Positions 11,124 to 59,229 are shown, counted from the stretch's first letter. The stretch: 64,000 nucleotides of DNA from Lumbricus terrestris (GCA_949752735.1 OX457042.1:37406368-37470367), one strand, 5' to 3'. Made by a program: numbers and translations. The notes: generated by a model from the letters alone, not told the origin.

Positions 11124-11861
11124 TAATTAAGCAGCTCTCAATAACAAATTCCAAATTTATACAGAATATTCAACTGTCAACTAGCAGAATAATCAACTAC
11201 CCTTGAGGAAAAGATCGACTAACAAAAGGTTATGTTCTGTGTCGCTGTGTTACGATGCCATATAATTTGTCGTAATTATTATTATTCATGTTGGCAGAGT
11301 ATAAGAGCTTGTGGAGTCTGGTACAGTAATAGAAAATTAGAAGAAACAACAGTTTAATACCATGCTTTACGGTTCACAGAATCCATCATATCAAGCCTTA
11401 ACAGTACTGCTCCATCATTAAGAAATGTGCTCTATCATTAAGAAAAAACAAGTCTTAATGCACGAATATATCTAAACCATGTTTGATACCAAAATGCTTG
11501 TATTGCATAGATCATACTCAAGATTTAGGCATGGCATATGTGCTCAAAGGCATGGATCCTAAACCTCAGAGAATCAATATATTTCTAGTATTTTTTTTAT
11601 TTTTTTAATTATTTTTATATATCATATGTTTCAACCTGGAAAATCATCGCAGATGTCATGGAAGCCAAGAGTACTGGTCACATCATGGCCTACGCCAACA
11701 TTTTCAATCTTCAGGTGAGCCTCCAGTTCATCCTCAACCGTTAATGATGGCAGGCGAATTTCTGAGATATCCTCCTCCCAACCACCCCAGGGAAGCTGGA
11801 AGAGGTCGTCTCCCTTTTCGGTTCTGCTGATGCTGGTTGACGCCATGACACGAGAATTCAT
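6633..11861 (-). CDS. ATF4: ATF4-type bZIP transcription factor (two coding exons)
   Basis: Predicted 310-residue basic leucine zipper factor of the ATF4 family, a nuclear activator of amino-acid and stress-response genes. The coding parts are 11861-11636 and 7339-6633. The donor CAG|GTTGAA and acceptor TTTTGAAG|GG join in phase 1, giving a single frame of 933 nt. An acidic run occupies residues 200-217. The basic region is about residues 245-265 and contains the NRNAATRYREKKK signature. The leucine zipper is about residues 268-300 and the protein ends DILRPK. A Ser-rich segment after an acidic DESDS (about 175-190) resembles the phosphodegron area of other ATF4 proteins, though a strict DSGxxxS is absent. 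I chose the first ATG of the frame in the exon (11861); a second Met is five residues on. The length is close to vertebrate ATF4 (about 350). The 5' leader carries two uORFs, listed separately. The paralogue ATF5 is a less likely name. Confidence 0.92.
7763..7812. repeat. AT-rich palindrome
   Basis: Two arms of about 23 bases, starting TATGGAATAATTATA and meeting at GCAAAATTTTGC, form a near-perfect inverted repeat with almost no loop. It directly precedes the GGACGGCGTCC palindrome cluster and may be part of the same element. It lies in ATF4 intron 2. Confidence 0.75.
7813..8022. repeat. Cluster of CATGGACGGCGTCCATG palindromes
   Basis: At least five copies of GGACGGCGTCC / GGACGACCGTCC-type palindromes occur here, several flanked by CATG or by GGCAGGACGG. 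The open frames on both strands (7827-8079) are mirror products of the palindromes and not genes. A related but shorter stretch, sharing GCTTAAAGTG, GGCAGGACGG and CATGGACGCCGTCCATG, lies at 41518-41690. Confidence 0.8.
8289..8934 (-). mobile_element. Internally deleted Tc1/mariner element
   Basis: A 646-bp element with ends CACGGTGAACG and the complement of CAGGGTGAACG, followed inward by A-runs and CGAACCT. It is flanked by TA on both sides. The minus strand from about 8680 to 8440 encodes a frameshifted C-terminal transposase remnant with NPVDYKIG-MQEKVY and RDVGELRQR, a pattern typical of Tc1/mariner transposases after the last catalytic Asp. Most of the transposase, including the other catalytic residues, is missing. 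It lies in ATF4 intron 2. Confidence 0.8.
8940..10390. other. ATF4 intron 2, no further gene seen
   Basis: Intronic AT-rich sequence. A short hairpin (AAAAGTGG...CCACTTTT) lies at 9126-9158. The 155-codon minus frame 10321-9854 has no recognised similarity and is not supported by splice signals. Confidence 0.5.
10400..10500 (+). repeat. Dispersed ACTAGCTGG repeat fragment
   Basis: Begins ACTAGCTGGGAAATTTAGG after a (TA)n run and continues C-rich. A related stretch at 22030-22215 begins ACTAGCTGGAGTACCCGG and shares AAATTTAGGA and the C-rich continuation. It is probably the end of a dispersed element whose family I cannot assign. Confidence 0.45.
10533..10722. repeat. Compound microsatellite (TA)n then (CAGA)n/(GCAG)n
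   Basis: A (TA)n run at 10533-10573 is followed after about 75 bp by CAGA and CAGG tetranucleotide runs. The open frames over it are low-complexity artefacts. Confidence 0.95.
10921..11038. mobile_element. Short MITE with TACGTAACACTG inverted ends
   Basis: Inverted arms of about 30 bp. The left arm includes ATTATTACGTAACACTG and the right arm includes the complement, CAGTGTTACGTAATTATG. The middle is G-rich. No coding capacity. The duplication at the target is not clear, so the superfamily is not assigned. Confidence 0.6.
11085..11122. repeat. (TA)n microsatellite
   Basis: About 19 TA units in ATF4 intron 2. Confidence 0.95.
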
Positions 11862-11893
11862 TCTGTCTTGAACAGTCTTTACAAGTAGAGAAA
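11636..11893 (-). CDS. ATF4: ATF4 exon 2 (end of leader plus first coding part)
   Basis: The acceptor is TTTTACAG at 11901-11894 and the donor GTTGAA follows 11636. The first 32 nt are leader, the ATG is at 11861, and 75 codons plus one base follow. The encoded acidic N-terminal region includes FQLPWGGWEED. The second reading frame of this exon is occupied by uORF2 down to 11734. Confidence 0.85.
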
Positions 11894-13247
11894 CTGTAAA
11901 ACAAAACAACATTTTCTGAAAGGTCATCACCGATTGCTCAATCAAAGGAGGCAGATTATGCCTTCAATTCTAAAAGTCAAAGAATATCTTGCGAATCTAT
12001 CACCGATAAGTGCAATTCACTTTTTTAAACAACACAAAACAAAGTGACAAATAATATGCACATAAGCAATGATTGCTACAAAGAGCACTACGACCGAGTT
12101 AAGAGAGAAATCTCAAATCAGAGGTGTCATTTTCAGTGAGCTGAAATTAGCCAATGATCTTCACTCAAGAGAAACTACCACATCGCACCAACACCTGCTA
12201 CGTGACAAGACACGCTTCTGCCTAAACCATCTCTTGCCAATTTCACTAGCCTGGCTATCAAGGTTTTAACCGTCCATTCAGCTTCACTAAAGTTGGTCCG
12301 TACAAATTTCTACATCAAAGTTTTAGAACTACATAACGACACTTTGACCGGGTACTTGCTATAGATCAAAAACTAAAAATTTCACTTGGGGTAATTATAT
12401 TCAGAGTTTCTCTTAGACTGATTCACATTCATTAAAGTTGGGCTTCACGTGGACATTTTAAAATGCATCATTCATTTTAAAATGATTCACTTAACAGTGC
12501 ATAATGATAATTTCCAGTCAATAACTTTGAAAAAAAGCAAAATCCTGGGAACCACCTTGACAGTGGAACTAAATCCTTAATAAATTCTGCAATGTAGGTA
12601 TAGTCACAATTAGTCCAATTCAGTTTCTGCGCAATATCCGAAAATGCAAGTGCACAACTTGGTTAACTGTGCAAATTCTACCGTTGAATCATGTTGTTCA
12701 TTTCAATCAATCTCTTGCCTCACATTGGCCCTTCCCCAGGTAGACACTTACCTTAAGCTTTCCAAATTATCCATATACCATGCTGCACTTGACTCCGGAA
12801 CAGCCTTCCCTTGAATTGTGAAATTCCCCATTCCTCCACCAATCTGGTCACTCATCCACCATCATCTGTGTCAAGACACTTCAGCAACTACTGCCAAAGC
12901 TTTTCATTCAGAGTTCACGTCCACTTTTTCAAGAATCTTAGCCTAATCCATCCACGGTCACGTTCAAATTTCTCTCTACATAAACACAACTTGGCAGCGT
13001 ATGTGTAGGCCTATGTAGTGCAGAACCCCCATGGCCCAGATCCGCACTCATTTTTCAATCACAAACAGATCCCGCATCTGGTTTTGGCAACCGTATTTTA
13101 TCCCGCATATGCTATCTTTCGGCAATCCCTGACGTGACGCAGCACTCGTATATGGTTTGCTGATTGCGTTCACGTAGCACTGTACCTAATTAATGACAAG
13201 TCAATTTCTAATTAAATAGACGCAAAATAATCATTGACTTACGCCAT
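11734..13247 (-). promoter_or_regulatory. ATF4 uORF2, spliced, overlapping the main start codon
   Basis: The ATG is at 13247-13245 in a strong context (A at -3, G at +4). The frame is 13247-13243 joined to 11893-11734, 54 codons plus TGA. It is read in a different frame from ATF4 and stops 128 nt inside the ATF4 coding sequence, the inhibitory arrangement known from vertebrate ATF4 (59-codon uORF2). An intron of 1349 bp interrupts it after the fifth base. Confidence 0.7.
11894..13242 (-). other. ATF4 intron 1 (interrupts uORF2)
   Basis: Starts GTAAGT and ends TTTTACAG on the minus strand. I see no mobile element in it. The plus-strand frames at 12069-12269 and 12811-13008 look like chance. 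Confidence 0.6.
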
Positions 13248-13370
13248 GTTGTAAACTGTAAAGCTTAGCTTTACGCTGTCGCGTAGTGAGAACACGGTAC
13301 GCAACTAAACCGACATAATTGCGGAAAGCTGGAGTTGAGATGTTATTTCGAAGAAAATGAAACGAATTTC
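13243..13370 (-). other. ATF4: ATF4 leader exon 1 (5'UTR)
   Basis: The 3' end is a strong donor, ATGGC|GTAAGT, at 13243/13242. It pairs with acceptor TTTTACAG before 11893 (intron 11894-13242). The 5' end is inferred to lie about 30 bp below the TATA-like CATAAAAG at 13402-13395 and is approximate. The exon contains uORF1 and the first five bases of uORF2, and no other ATG downstream of the inferred start. The evidence is structural; there is no transcript to confirm it. Confidence 0.65.
13305..13316 (-). promoter_or_regulatory. ATF4 uORF1 (Met-Ser-Val-stop)
   Basis: The sequence is ATG TCG GTT TAG with A at -3. It is a 3-residue upstream frame, the same length as uORF1 of mammalian ATF4, which lets ribosomes resume scanning. 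It ends 57 nt before the uORF2 start. It probably serves as the positive element in delayed reinitiation controlled by eIF2 phosphorylation (known for ATF4, inferred here). Confidence 0.7.
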
Positions 13371-13394
13371 TGACTCGTCCTTCGTCGTCCTCGT

Positions 13395-13402
13395 CTTTTA
13401 TG
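13395..13402 (-). promoter_or_regulatory. TATA-like box of the ATF4 promoter
   Basis: CATAAAAG on the minus strand, in a locally CpG-containing stretch just upstream of the inferred leader exon. The spacing would place the start of transcription at about 13365-13372. The call rests on sequence resemblance and position only. Confidence 0.4.
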
Positions 13403-13439
13403 CAAGATCAAAGATGTCCGCTGGGTCGTTCTCTCGCAT

Positions 13440-14035
13440 GACCTTGTTACGACCGACCCCGATGTCAACCTCTTCCATCTTCAAAGCGCATAGTTATTCC
13501 TTTAAAGAATCTAATATCGTCAAAGATTAAAACTATGCCAGATTCACATAAGATAGTTAAAAGAATTGAATCAGTGCAAGTATAAAACAGTTTTACAAGC
13601 GGACTATATTGCAGTGAGCGCATTGATTCGCTTAGTCATGTCGATTGCATCAGATTTGACCGCCATTGCAGGTGCTCACATGACAACGTCACTAAATTTC
13701 CCAGGGTATTTAATTCACACAGAGCAACGTCGATGTAACGTTTGGTCGCTTCACAGTTGGCCCTTGGGCTGTAGCCCAAAAAAAGAGTCCACACGTTGTG
13801 GCTAAATATATAAATTCCTTATTTCGCGTGCTATTATGGTCGATACTAAAATTATATACAGAATACACAACTTTTTCCATGTTGAAGGCCAAGGACCGTT
13901 TATAGGCCTACCGCTATAAAGTCAAAAACAGCAAAGTCTTGCAAATAATAGAGTCCTTGGTTTAAGGCATAGGCCTACATGATACAACCACAAGCCACAA
14001 CTGTGGCAGCTATAGCGACAAGCAGGCTACAATTG
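13440..14035. other. Intergenic region upstream of ATF4
   Basis: Presumed upstream flank of ATF4. Contains TAGGCCTA at 13903 and 13970. No gene recognised. Confidence 0.4.
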
Positions 14036-14247
14036 TTTGTATGTGCATTTGTTATAGCGCCCCTTCAAGCTTTCTAATCAAAGGCGTTCCCGACTACAGC
14101 GCGGACACTGCATTGGAGTTTCATCAACTTTCACGCCGAGTGAAGGGCTTTGCCCAAGGTCCCTACGCAGCGACTTTAGGTGGATTCGAACCTGCAACCC
14201 TCCGGCTGCATGGCAACGAACATACCTACTACACCACCGCGCCCTAC
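14036..14247 (-). mobile_element. tRNA-derived SINE, family A
   Basis: The minus-strand head begins GGGCGCGGTGGTGTAG (A-box-like TGGTGTAGTAGG) and carries the B box GGTTCGAATCC. A conserved body follows (CCTTGGGCAAAGCCCTTCAC-like, then AACTCCAATGCAGTGTCC), ending AAGGGGCGCTATAACAAATG. The structure is that of a Pol III tRNA-derived SINE. Other copies lie at 16624, 20541, 25330, 55104 and 56028. Confidence 0.85.
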
Positions 14248-14249
14248 AA

Positions 14250-16620
14250 GGCTACAATAATTATTGGAAGTGGGACCCTATGTTCTTTGGGCAAACGAGC
14301 ATTAATAATCTTGCGAAACATTAATATTAATGAGGTTTAGTACGTATTATTTAACTTAATTGTTTACATTTAAACGGTACGAATAGCGATTGGCCATGCT
14401 TTCAGCACAGTATGCTACAGGGTGTCTAATGTCTATTTTAATATAGGCCAATGCTTGGTTAACAAGGGTTTCTTGCTTGACATGATTGTAGGTAGGTGAA
14501 CATGCCATTGATTGCATGATAATTACTTATAACTGAAGCCATAGTTTATGGAGATACACTGTAGTGCAGTAGCTCTCAAGGCTCCTCGATCAGAACTTCA
14601 CTTTCTGATGCACTTTAATACCTTGACCCTCTGAATTCAAACAAGGCTAAAGTTCCTGTCATTTTAAAATGACAGTCCTGTGAATAATAAATCCGTAGGC
14701 CTACATGCTATCAGCCGCTACCTACTTGTACATTATGATTGCCTCAGTAGGTACTTCCTTCTACAATGCCTCTAGGGTCCAGTGACACGTGCTGGGTGAG
14801 GCTGTCACAAGGGGCAAGTACCGGGTACCATGGGGTATAGACTATAGAGTCCTTGACCGGGTACTAAGCACATGGGTTGTGATGCTGTAGCGGCAAGAGG
14901 TGGCAACACTGAAAAAATTCACATTCTGACCATCTGCACCCAAATATTTGAATGGGGCCTACAATAGATATATGTACCAGGTATACATGTCTCACAGATT
15001 GTGCGAGTGATATTAAATTCAGACTTGCAAGACCTGTACAAGTCTTATAAAAACAACCTTTCAACTCCGGAATTAAACTAAACGTACGGTACCCATTTTC
15101 TCTCCTCTTTTCTTGCCCTTATCAAATGTGACAGAAATTCAGCAGAGCATGTTTAGCAAGTTGTAAGAGAAAAGAGTAAAGCCACGAGTTCTATGGAGTT
15201 TATAGAAACATTTTTAAAAGCATAAATTCTCAGCAGTTTAGGTTTAAAGATTCATGGTCTTGCACCAGTCTGAACTAACTACATTGTGAAGTGTGACAGC
15301 AGAAATTAATCACCTGAAAATGCAAAGTTCTGAACATCGTAAGAGTACATCTGTGACTCCAATGATGCATACAGAGGAAGCGAGCAATATTAATAACTTA
15401 ATCAGATGATTTGTATAACACCATAGCTCAACCAGGGCCAAATGAAAGGGCTATAGATCAGGAAGTTTTTTGCATGCACAATTTCTACTTTGCAACTTCA
15501 TGGTAAAGGTAAGAATTAATCAGCTTCAAAGCAGACACATTTTCTTGAAAATGCAAATGGCAGATCAAAATCTACAAGAGCAGCTTGAAAAAAAGTTGCA
15601 AAAATGGTAGAGTGCTACAGCACTGCAGCAGTGTTTAGGAAATTGCGAATTTTGCGAGTCAGAAAATTGTCATTGATCAACATTCAGCACAATCTCAAAT
15701 CATGACATTCTCGAATGTAGCATGCACTCTGCATCTATTACGTACGCACAGAGGGGAAGTCATGTGATTTTTAATTGATTTGCGCATGGTGCGTATTGTG
15801 GGCCTCGGTAAAACGTACGCAAAAAAGTCTAATTGTGACGTCCACATTAGCATAAAGATTTCTAACGTTGTATTATCCTGTAGTCGTCCAATGGCATTTG
15901 ATTACATTGAACTTAAATTCTGTTCAGATCTAAACAGTAAACCACAACAGTTCACAAATATTTTAGCTAGCAAATATGATGTTTAACAAAAATAAATAGC
16001 TGCCTACGGTAAAATGGCCTTTGTAAGGGGGTAGAAAGCTTAATATTTTGTACGTACGTATTGGGGTATCAAAAAAGTCCAAGTACAGGGAAGGGCAGAA
16101 AACACATTTTTAACGTAATATTATATGAATGGCCTCCTAAGCTGCTGTTTTTCAACAAAATTCAACATGTCTGAAAAGGATGGGGCCATCACTCATCTTT
16201 GATGGCAAAATTCAAGAGCTATACCATTGGTTCACCAAGACTTTTAATAAATAATGGATTATCTCAACTATTAAACAACATAAAACTCCTCAAATTCAAG
16301 TTCCTGTTTGTATGCATTGGCCAGCAATGTTGTATGATCATTTGCAAAATCGTTAGCTATAGTTCTCAAAAATGCAAATTACTTTACCACATCCAACATA
16401 ATTCTTCATGAAAAAGCTGTAAAAGGTGCAATCTCCACACTAGCCTTAACGCCTTAATCCACCAGGGATGTAATAATTGTTCACTTACATTACAATACCA
16501 TTTCAATGCTTACCCACCTGAAACTCGACAACAATTACACTTACCACAACCAGTTCATTTACTGAAAAGTCCCAGCCAAACTTTTAATAAGAATGACCAT
16601 TGGCCACGGGTAAGCTTTAT
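14250..16620. other. Intergenic DNA between ATF4 and Unkempt
   Basis: No gene recognised. AT-rich, with TAGGCCTA at 14696. Small open frames (14864-15064, 15780-15986, 16199-16411) lack similarity, biased composition or splice signals. Confidence 0.5.
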
Positions 16621-16623
16621 CAT

Positions 16624-16830
16624 GGGGCACGGTGGAGTAGTGGTGGGTTCGATGCCTTGGAGCCAAAGGGTGCCAGGCTCGAATCCACCTCAAGCTGAAG
16701 TGCCGGGACCTTGAACAAGTTCTTTATTCGTAATTGCTCACAAACTTCAGCGTCAAACTCTGATGCAGTGTCTGCGCTGTAGTCGGAAGAGCCTCAGAGT
16801 AGCGAGCTTGAAGGGGCGCTATAACAAATG
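16624..16830 (+). mobile_element. tRNA-derived SINE, family A
   Basis: Begins GGGGCACGGTGGAGTAGTGG, has a diverged B box GGCTCGAATCC, and ends AAGGGGCGCTATAACAAATG. It is more diverged than the copy at 25330, with changes in the central body. Confidence 0.85.
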
Positions 16831-17114
16831 TGATTAATAAATAAAAAATTCATGTATTTGGCAAAAATTCCAGTAACTAAAGAGAACTAAAATTTAGAAC
16901 TAGCTGAGTGTAAACAATAATTCCAACGCTACATGCAACTCTTATTCGATGCATCAATCGAGATTTGACTGTCACGAAACAAATCATACGATAATAGTGA
17001 ATTCATTCTGTCGCACTAAAGTCCTCTATAATTTCTATTATCAGAAACCAAAAAATTCAACTAGGCTGTGAATTTTTAAAGAATAGATGCTCAATAACAT
17101 AAAAACAATTTGTT

Positions 17115-17120
17115 TTTATT
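17115..17120 (-). terminator. Poly(A) signal of Unkempt
   Basis: AATAAA on the minus strand, 87 bp after the Unkempt stop codon. The 3'UTR would be about 110 nt, with cleavage near 17095-17100. A longer UTR is not excluded. Confidence 0.6.
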
Positions 17121-17124
17121 GTAA

Positions 17125-17206
17125 AAAAATAAATTGCCTTGAGAGGCGCTCAATCATCATAGTACTAATACAAATTGGATTAGGTCCCTTCGACTCTGAT
17201 ACATCA
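17125..17206 (-). other. UNK: Unkempt 3'UTR (short form)
   Basis: Sequence between the stop codon and the AATAAA at 17120-17115. No further feature seen. Confidence 0.5.
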
Positions 17207-54746
<37,540 letters not shown>

Positions 54747-54945
54747 CTTAATACAGTTTTTGTTACAAATGGCGTCGCTTTCAGCTCAGAACTTCCTCAA
54801 CCGGAATTCTCTTCAAGCACGCTGGTTCTCTGTTATGTGATGTCAACATAAACTTAAACTTCTATGATTTTCACTAGAACTTTAGGTAAGTAAGCAATGT
54901 TTATCAACACGTAAAGTCCATGACTCGAAAAGTACTTTGGACCTC

Positions 54946-55107
54946 TGTGCGTACGTACGTACGTACGTACATACGTACGCATGCATGCATGCATGCATGC
55001 ATGCATGTATGTATGTATGTATGTATGTATGTATGTATGTATGTATGTATGTATGTATGTATGTATGTATGTATGTATGTATGTATGTATGTATGTATGC
55101 GTGTATG
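54946..55107. repeat. Alternating purine-pyrimidine tract upstream of Unkempt
   Basis: About 160 bp of unbroken purine-pyrimidine alternation: (GTAC)n, then (GCAT)n, then (GTAT)n. It lies 200-360 bp upstream of the Unkempt start codon. It joins directly to a SINE end (GGGCACTTGTTATAGC), so it probably grew from that SINE tail. Confidence 0.93.
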
Positions 55108-55325
55108 GGCACTTGTTATAGCAACCTTTTTTTAAAGTCTTACGGTCGAAAATCGTGGAAATATTTCAGTTTTGCATGTAAAAACCCCGGATGCATTTTT
55201 TAGTGGCTTAGCCCCCGGGTTGCCTTTTATAGGGGGCTTAGCCCCTAGCCCACCTAGTCCATCGCTCGCAAATGCTCAACGCTTCGTCGTGAAATTCCGA
55301 TGCAGTGCCTGTGTCACGAAATAGA
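55104..55325 (-). mobile_element. Truncated SINE family A
   Basis: The start, GGGCACTTGTTATAGC, is the complement of the family A 3' end. After a diverged or inserted stretch, a second matching block (GAAATTCCGATGCAGTGCC) lies at about 55290-55310. The tRNA-like head is missing. Confidence 0.6.
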
Positions 55326-55329
55326 GTAT

Positions 55330-56020
55330 CCCCCGTATTAATTGTATCCCCCAAAATAAAAAAGTCGAAAAAACCGCTTCCGCGTGTAGTTTTTTTGCAA
55401 ATTATTTTTCATCTGCTTTGTTTTGAACTATGACACTAACAGGTATGTTTATTCCGACTAGATAATTTGTTTTGCCCTGTTTTTAGAGCACTTAAAACAT
55501 TTAAAACACATAAGAAAACTCAGAGTCACTAAATAAATTCGAGTTGCCTTTATCTGAGCATTGCCTAGGACACTTAAAACAATTAGAGTCACTTTAAATT
55601 TTGATTACAGCATAAATATTTTTATTATGCGCATTTTTCAAATAAAGGGATAGAATGGTTTATCCCCCCAGATAGTATAGACCGGTTAATTCCATCCGGG
55701 GGGATAGATTAATTCATCCCCCCGGATAGCTTTCAGGGGTATACTCCGTTTCATGACACCTGCGTTGTAGTCGGAATTAAGCGCACAGAGGCGGATTAGG
55801 CCTATTATATAGGGCCGATCGATGCTGGTGAAGATGACAATGAGTCGAACGACGACGATGATGCTGCTGCTGATGATGACGATAACGATGATGATGATTT
55901 CTCTGCCCGATGACATTATGTCGGTTGGCCTTTATGCTTTATGACATCTTGCCGGCTGAGGTTGAGATGATTGATGTAGGTTACGTGTCCTCTAGCTGTC
56001 TGGCCTTGATTAATAGTAGG
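55330..56020. other. Intergenic upstream of Unkempt, nothing recognised
   Basis: AT-rich, with a GATGAT-rich stretch at 55820-55905 and repeated GGGGGATA-type motifs near 55660-55740. No gene. Confidence 0.4.
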
Positions 56021-56027
56021 CTATTTG

Positions 56028-56112
56028 GCTGAGCAACATGCCCAAGATCGCTACGCAGTGGCAACCATCCGGTTACAAGGCACATAATATACCGCTACAC
56101 CACTGCTTCCCA
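56028..56112 (-). mobile_element. SINE family A fragment (head only)
   Basis: Contains GCCCAAGATCGCTACGCAG, GGTTACAAGG and CCGCTACACCACTGC, which are the complement of the SINE head and A box. The rest is missing. Confidence 0.5.
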
Positions 56113-56439
56113 ACCAGGAGAGAAGAACATACTAAATGGTAGCAAACATATTAAAATTATTTTTTAATTAACCAATTTTACGAATGTCCATAGCGATCGT
56201 GTAAGCCCGTTGTCATTCCCTAGATGGCGCTACGCACTTGACCAGCACTTGACTAATAGATTTTCAGATTTAAAAGAAACTTCTGGCCTACCGCGCTTAC
56301 TTGTCTGCCCAACATTGCTTTAGGAAATGGAAATACATCCGTAGACATGTGTTAACATATCTGGTGTCTGATTGGTGTTAATATAAAGGAAAATCTGCAT
56401 TTTCCCAGCTTCTGAACCACACCACTTTTACAGTTTCCG

Positions 56440-56763
56440 TTGAGGGACTACTTTAAAAAGAGCCTGTCACTTGCATGGTTGTGGTACCCCGCAGGCTTGC
56501 CACGAAGGTACGTACGAGGTACTTGTTACCCAAGTTTCTTCGAGAAAAGTCCCCGGACGTTGGACAGAGAGTGTCGCGATGTAGCTGTCGTTGAAGCCCG
56601 TTCCATGTCCCTGTTAGCGGCGGAGAGGTCGACCTTCGCGGGTTGGCTGAGCCAAGGGATGGACCAAGGTGTTCGTCGTAGCACAGAAATGCACGTGTCC
56701 AAACACTATCGGGTCTGGATATCAGAACGGGGCTTATTCGCGGGGTATACAACTTTTATTTAA
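56440..56763. other. GC-rich open stretch of unknown nature
   Basis: Open on both strands for about 100 codons and richer in G+C than the flanks. I see no domain, signal peptide or splice-supported neighbour, so it is either an old insertion or chance. Confidence 0.2.
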
Positions 56764-57015
56764 TTATCAGTATGATCAAACCAATCAAGAATTAGAAGTG
56801 TCTGTGACACAATGCAGTTTTTGATAAGTACAAAATATTTCATTAAAAAACTTTAAACCATGAATATTTTATATTATAATTAATCTGGAATTTTACCTAG
56901 AGATCCAATAGAAGCCAAGAAGCACATACAAAATGAAGATTTTCTTGACATAAGGAAGATATTTTGGATAAAGCCAATAAAAATGAACATCACGATTTCT
57001 ACAGCAACTGTAGGC

Positions 57016-57360
57016 CAGGGGCGGATCCAGGGGGGGCCAATCCGGCCATGCCCCCCCCCCATTTAAAAATCGCATGGGACGTGGCCCCCCCATTTGGCTT
57101 CAACAAGCCATTAAATAAATGTAGTGGGAGAGAAAAACAGGACATCAGGCCCCCTATTAGAAAAAAATCGTACGGGACGTGGCCCCCCCGTCGATTTAGC
57201 GGCGGATGAAATGGTATCTTTTTCCCGAAAAAATTGGTCGGACTAAAAAAAAAAAAAGGTCATCAGTTTTTTCGGCGGCACAACAAAATTTTATCTCTGT
57301 CCCACCAACAAGACCCAAAATTTTGGACCCCCCCTTCGAAAATTTCTGTATCCGCCCTTG
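57016..57360 (+). mobile_element. hAT-type MITE, GGCGGATCCAG family, copy 2
   Basis: A 345-bp relative of 3145-3409, starting CAGGGGCGGATCCAG and ending with the complement of CAAGGGCGGATACAG. The flanks CTGTAGGC (57008-57015) and CTATAGGC (57361-57368) match in 7 of 8 positions. It has longer C runs and an additional internal segment compared with copy 1. The frames crossing it are not genes. Confidence 0.78.
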
Positions 57361-57364
57361 CTAT

Positions 57365-59229
57365 AGGCTGTGGCTTCTGCCCTGTTCATTTTTCAGTGAG
57401 TTTATTAGGTGAGACCGTGAGACCTAAGAACACTTGGGTGAGACCCTTCACAATTTCTGCCCCTTTAATTGAAATCTTGCCATAATGAAGTCCGGTAATG
57501 ATAGCTTTAAAAATATTATTTATTTCCTATGAAAAAGTAACTACATATATTTAGTGACTCTATGTGGAATTTTATCTGGAATTTTCATCTTCCTCAAAGA
57601 TGAATTGACTCAAAGATGACTTGAAATTGACGAGCAAAGGGAGTTCAGGGCATGGGTACAAAAAGAAAAGCCTGGGTCAGAGAAATGCATGTGAATAAAT
57701 AATTTGCAGGTTGAGGATAGAACAGTTTTAATTTTTATAGTGCCCCATTCTCCTTAGACCAGTGTTTCCCAAAGTGGGTTCAGTGGGGTGGGCAAAACGG
57801 TTTTGTGCAAAGATGGTTAAATACTTGCTTAATATGAATGATGATGATATGATAATAATGATATACATCTAATTGATTGTAATGTAATGTAAATCTTCGA
57901 GAATTTCTCAGTGCCCACAAATGCCATGTCCGAGAGACAAGCTTATTCACCTTTGCTATATAAAGTCAAATCAAATCCACAATGGCCAAAACTGCCTTGC
58001 TCATTCCAGCGCCAGGTCAAAACCTGGGGAGGAGACAGCATGGTAATATATGGTTGTTATCGGTGATGACGGTGGTCCTGTGGTGAAACTGTAGTAGTAC
58101 AGGGATAGGAAAGCTTGAAGCTCAGTTCAGTTCTGTGGTCTGTATTGAATCATTGACTCCTGTACTTGCAGCATTATACAAAGTTTTCATAAACGCATTC
58201 CTCTTAATACGTTTATTTTCTTCCACCCTTGCACATTTTTCCACGACTAACCTCAGTTTAATGATACACATCATTTTTACTCGGCAGTGGCCCATAAATC
58301 GCACAGAAACTTAGATTAAAAATTATAAATAACAAACACTTTGTGTAGATTATAATTTTTGTATCACCCACAAATACTTAGGCTGTGAAATAAGGAAAAC
58401 AAATGATTCCCACCAAATCACATTCTTTCAACTTGAAGGAATAAACCAGCATAGTGACTTACAAATAGCGATGCCTGTTCCATGAATTGCTGGAACAGGA
58501 GCACCACATTGTTGCAAAACAGGAGATATCAGAATTACAAATACTCCTGATTAAATTGTAATTGACACTAACTAAGTGAAGACAAAACCAGTTTTTGCAC
58601 TTTAAAAGATAATGGGAATCACAAGAGATAAAGCAGTTGCAGCAAAAAAAGCTGCTTAAGAATTGCTTTTCGTAGACTTTAATTAATGGTTTATTAAGTG
58701 AAAATGTGTTTTAAGTTCATCCAAATGACTTGCATTATAAAGACACCTCACAATAATTAATTATTAAAGCGTATAGTATTTTGATGTTTACAGCTTGTCC
58801 TGTCTGTGATCATGCCAATGACTGAAATGTCTTATATCTGATGTCTTATAATTGTAACTGTAATCATACTTTTTTTATAAGGTAAACCCATTCACCAGCG
58901 TCCATATTCTACAATTTTCATTGAAGTCATTCATAAGGTAAGTGATTAATATTCTTGATTGCAAACAACTGCTTATACTGCACTTTGGTTTACATGAAAT
59001 TTAAACAGTCTTGTCAAAAACGCTTCCCTCATTAGGTTCTCTAGCGATAATTCAGTCGTGCAGCCGCATATTGCCGAGCTCTGGCCGCAGCGGTGGGAAG
59101 AGGGGGTTCAACACACGAACCTGATCACGCAGGAAGCTGCAGTCTCCTGTCAAATATTCTACATAATTGCTCAAAGGTGGGATTGTTCTCCTGAAGATAA
59201 GCATACAGATATAATATATACTTACATAC
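57365..59229. other. Intergenic DNA, nothing recognised
   Basis: AT-rich sequence between the hAT MITE and the LINE fragment. No coding region, RNA gene or clear repeat seen. Confidence 0.5.

Noticed and set aside
54882..55203. Cys/Met/Tyr- and His/Ile/Tyr-rich frames
   Set aside because: They are translations of the tetranucleotide tract.
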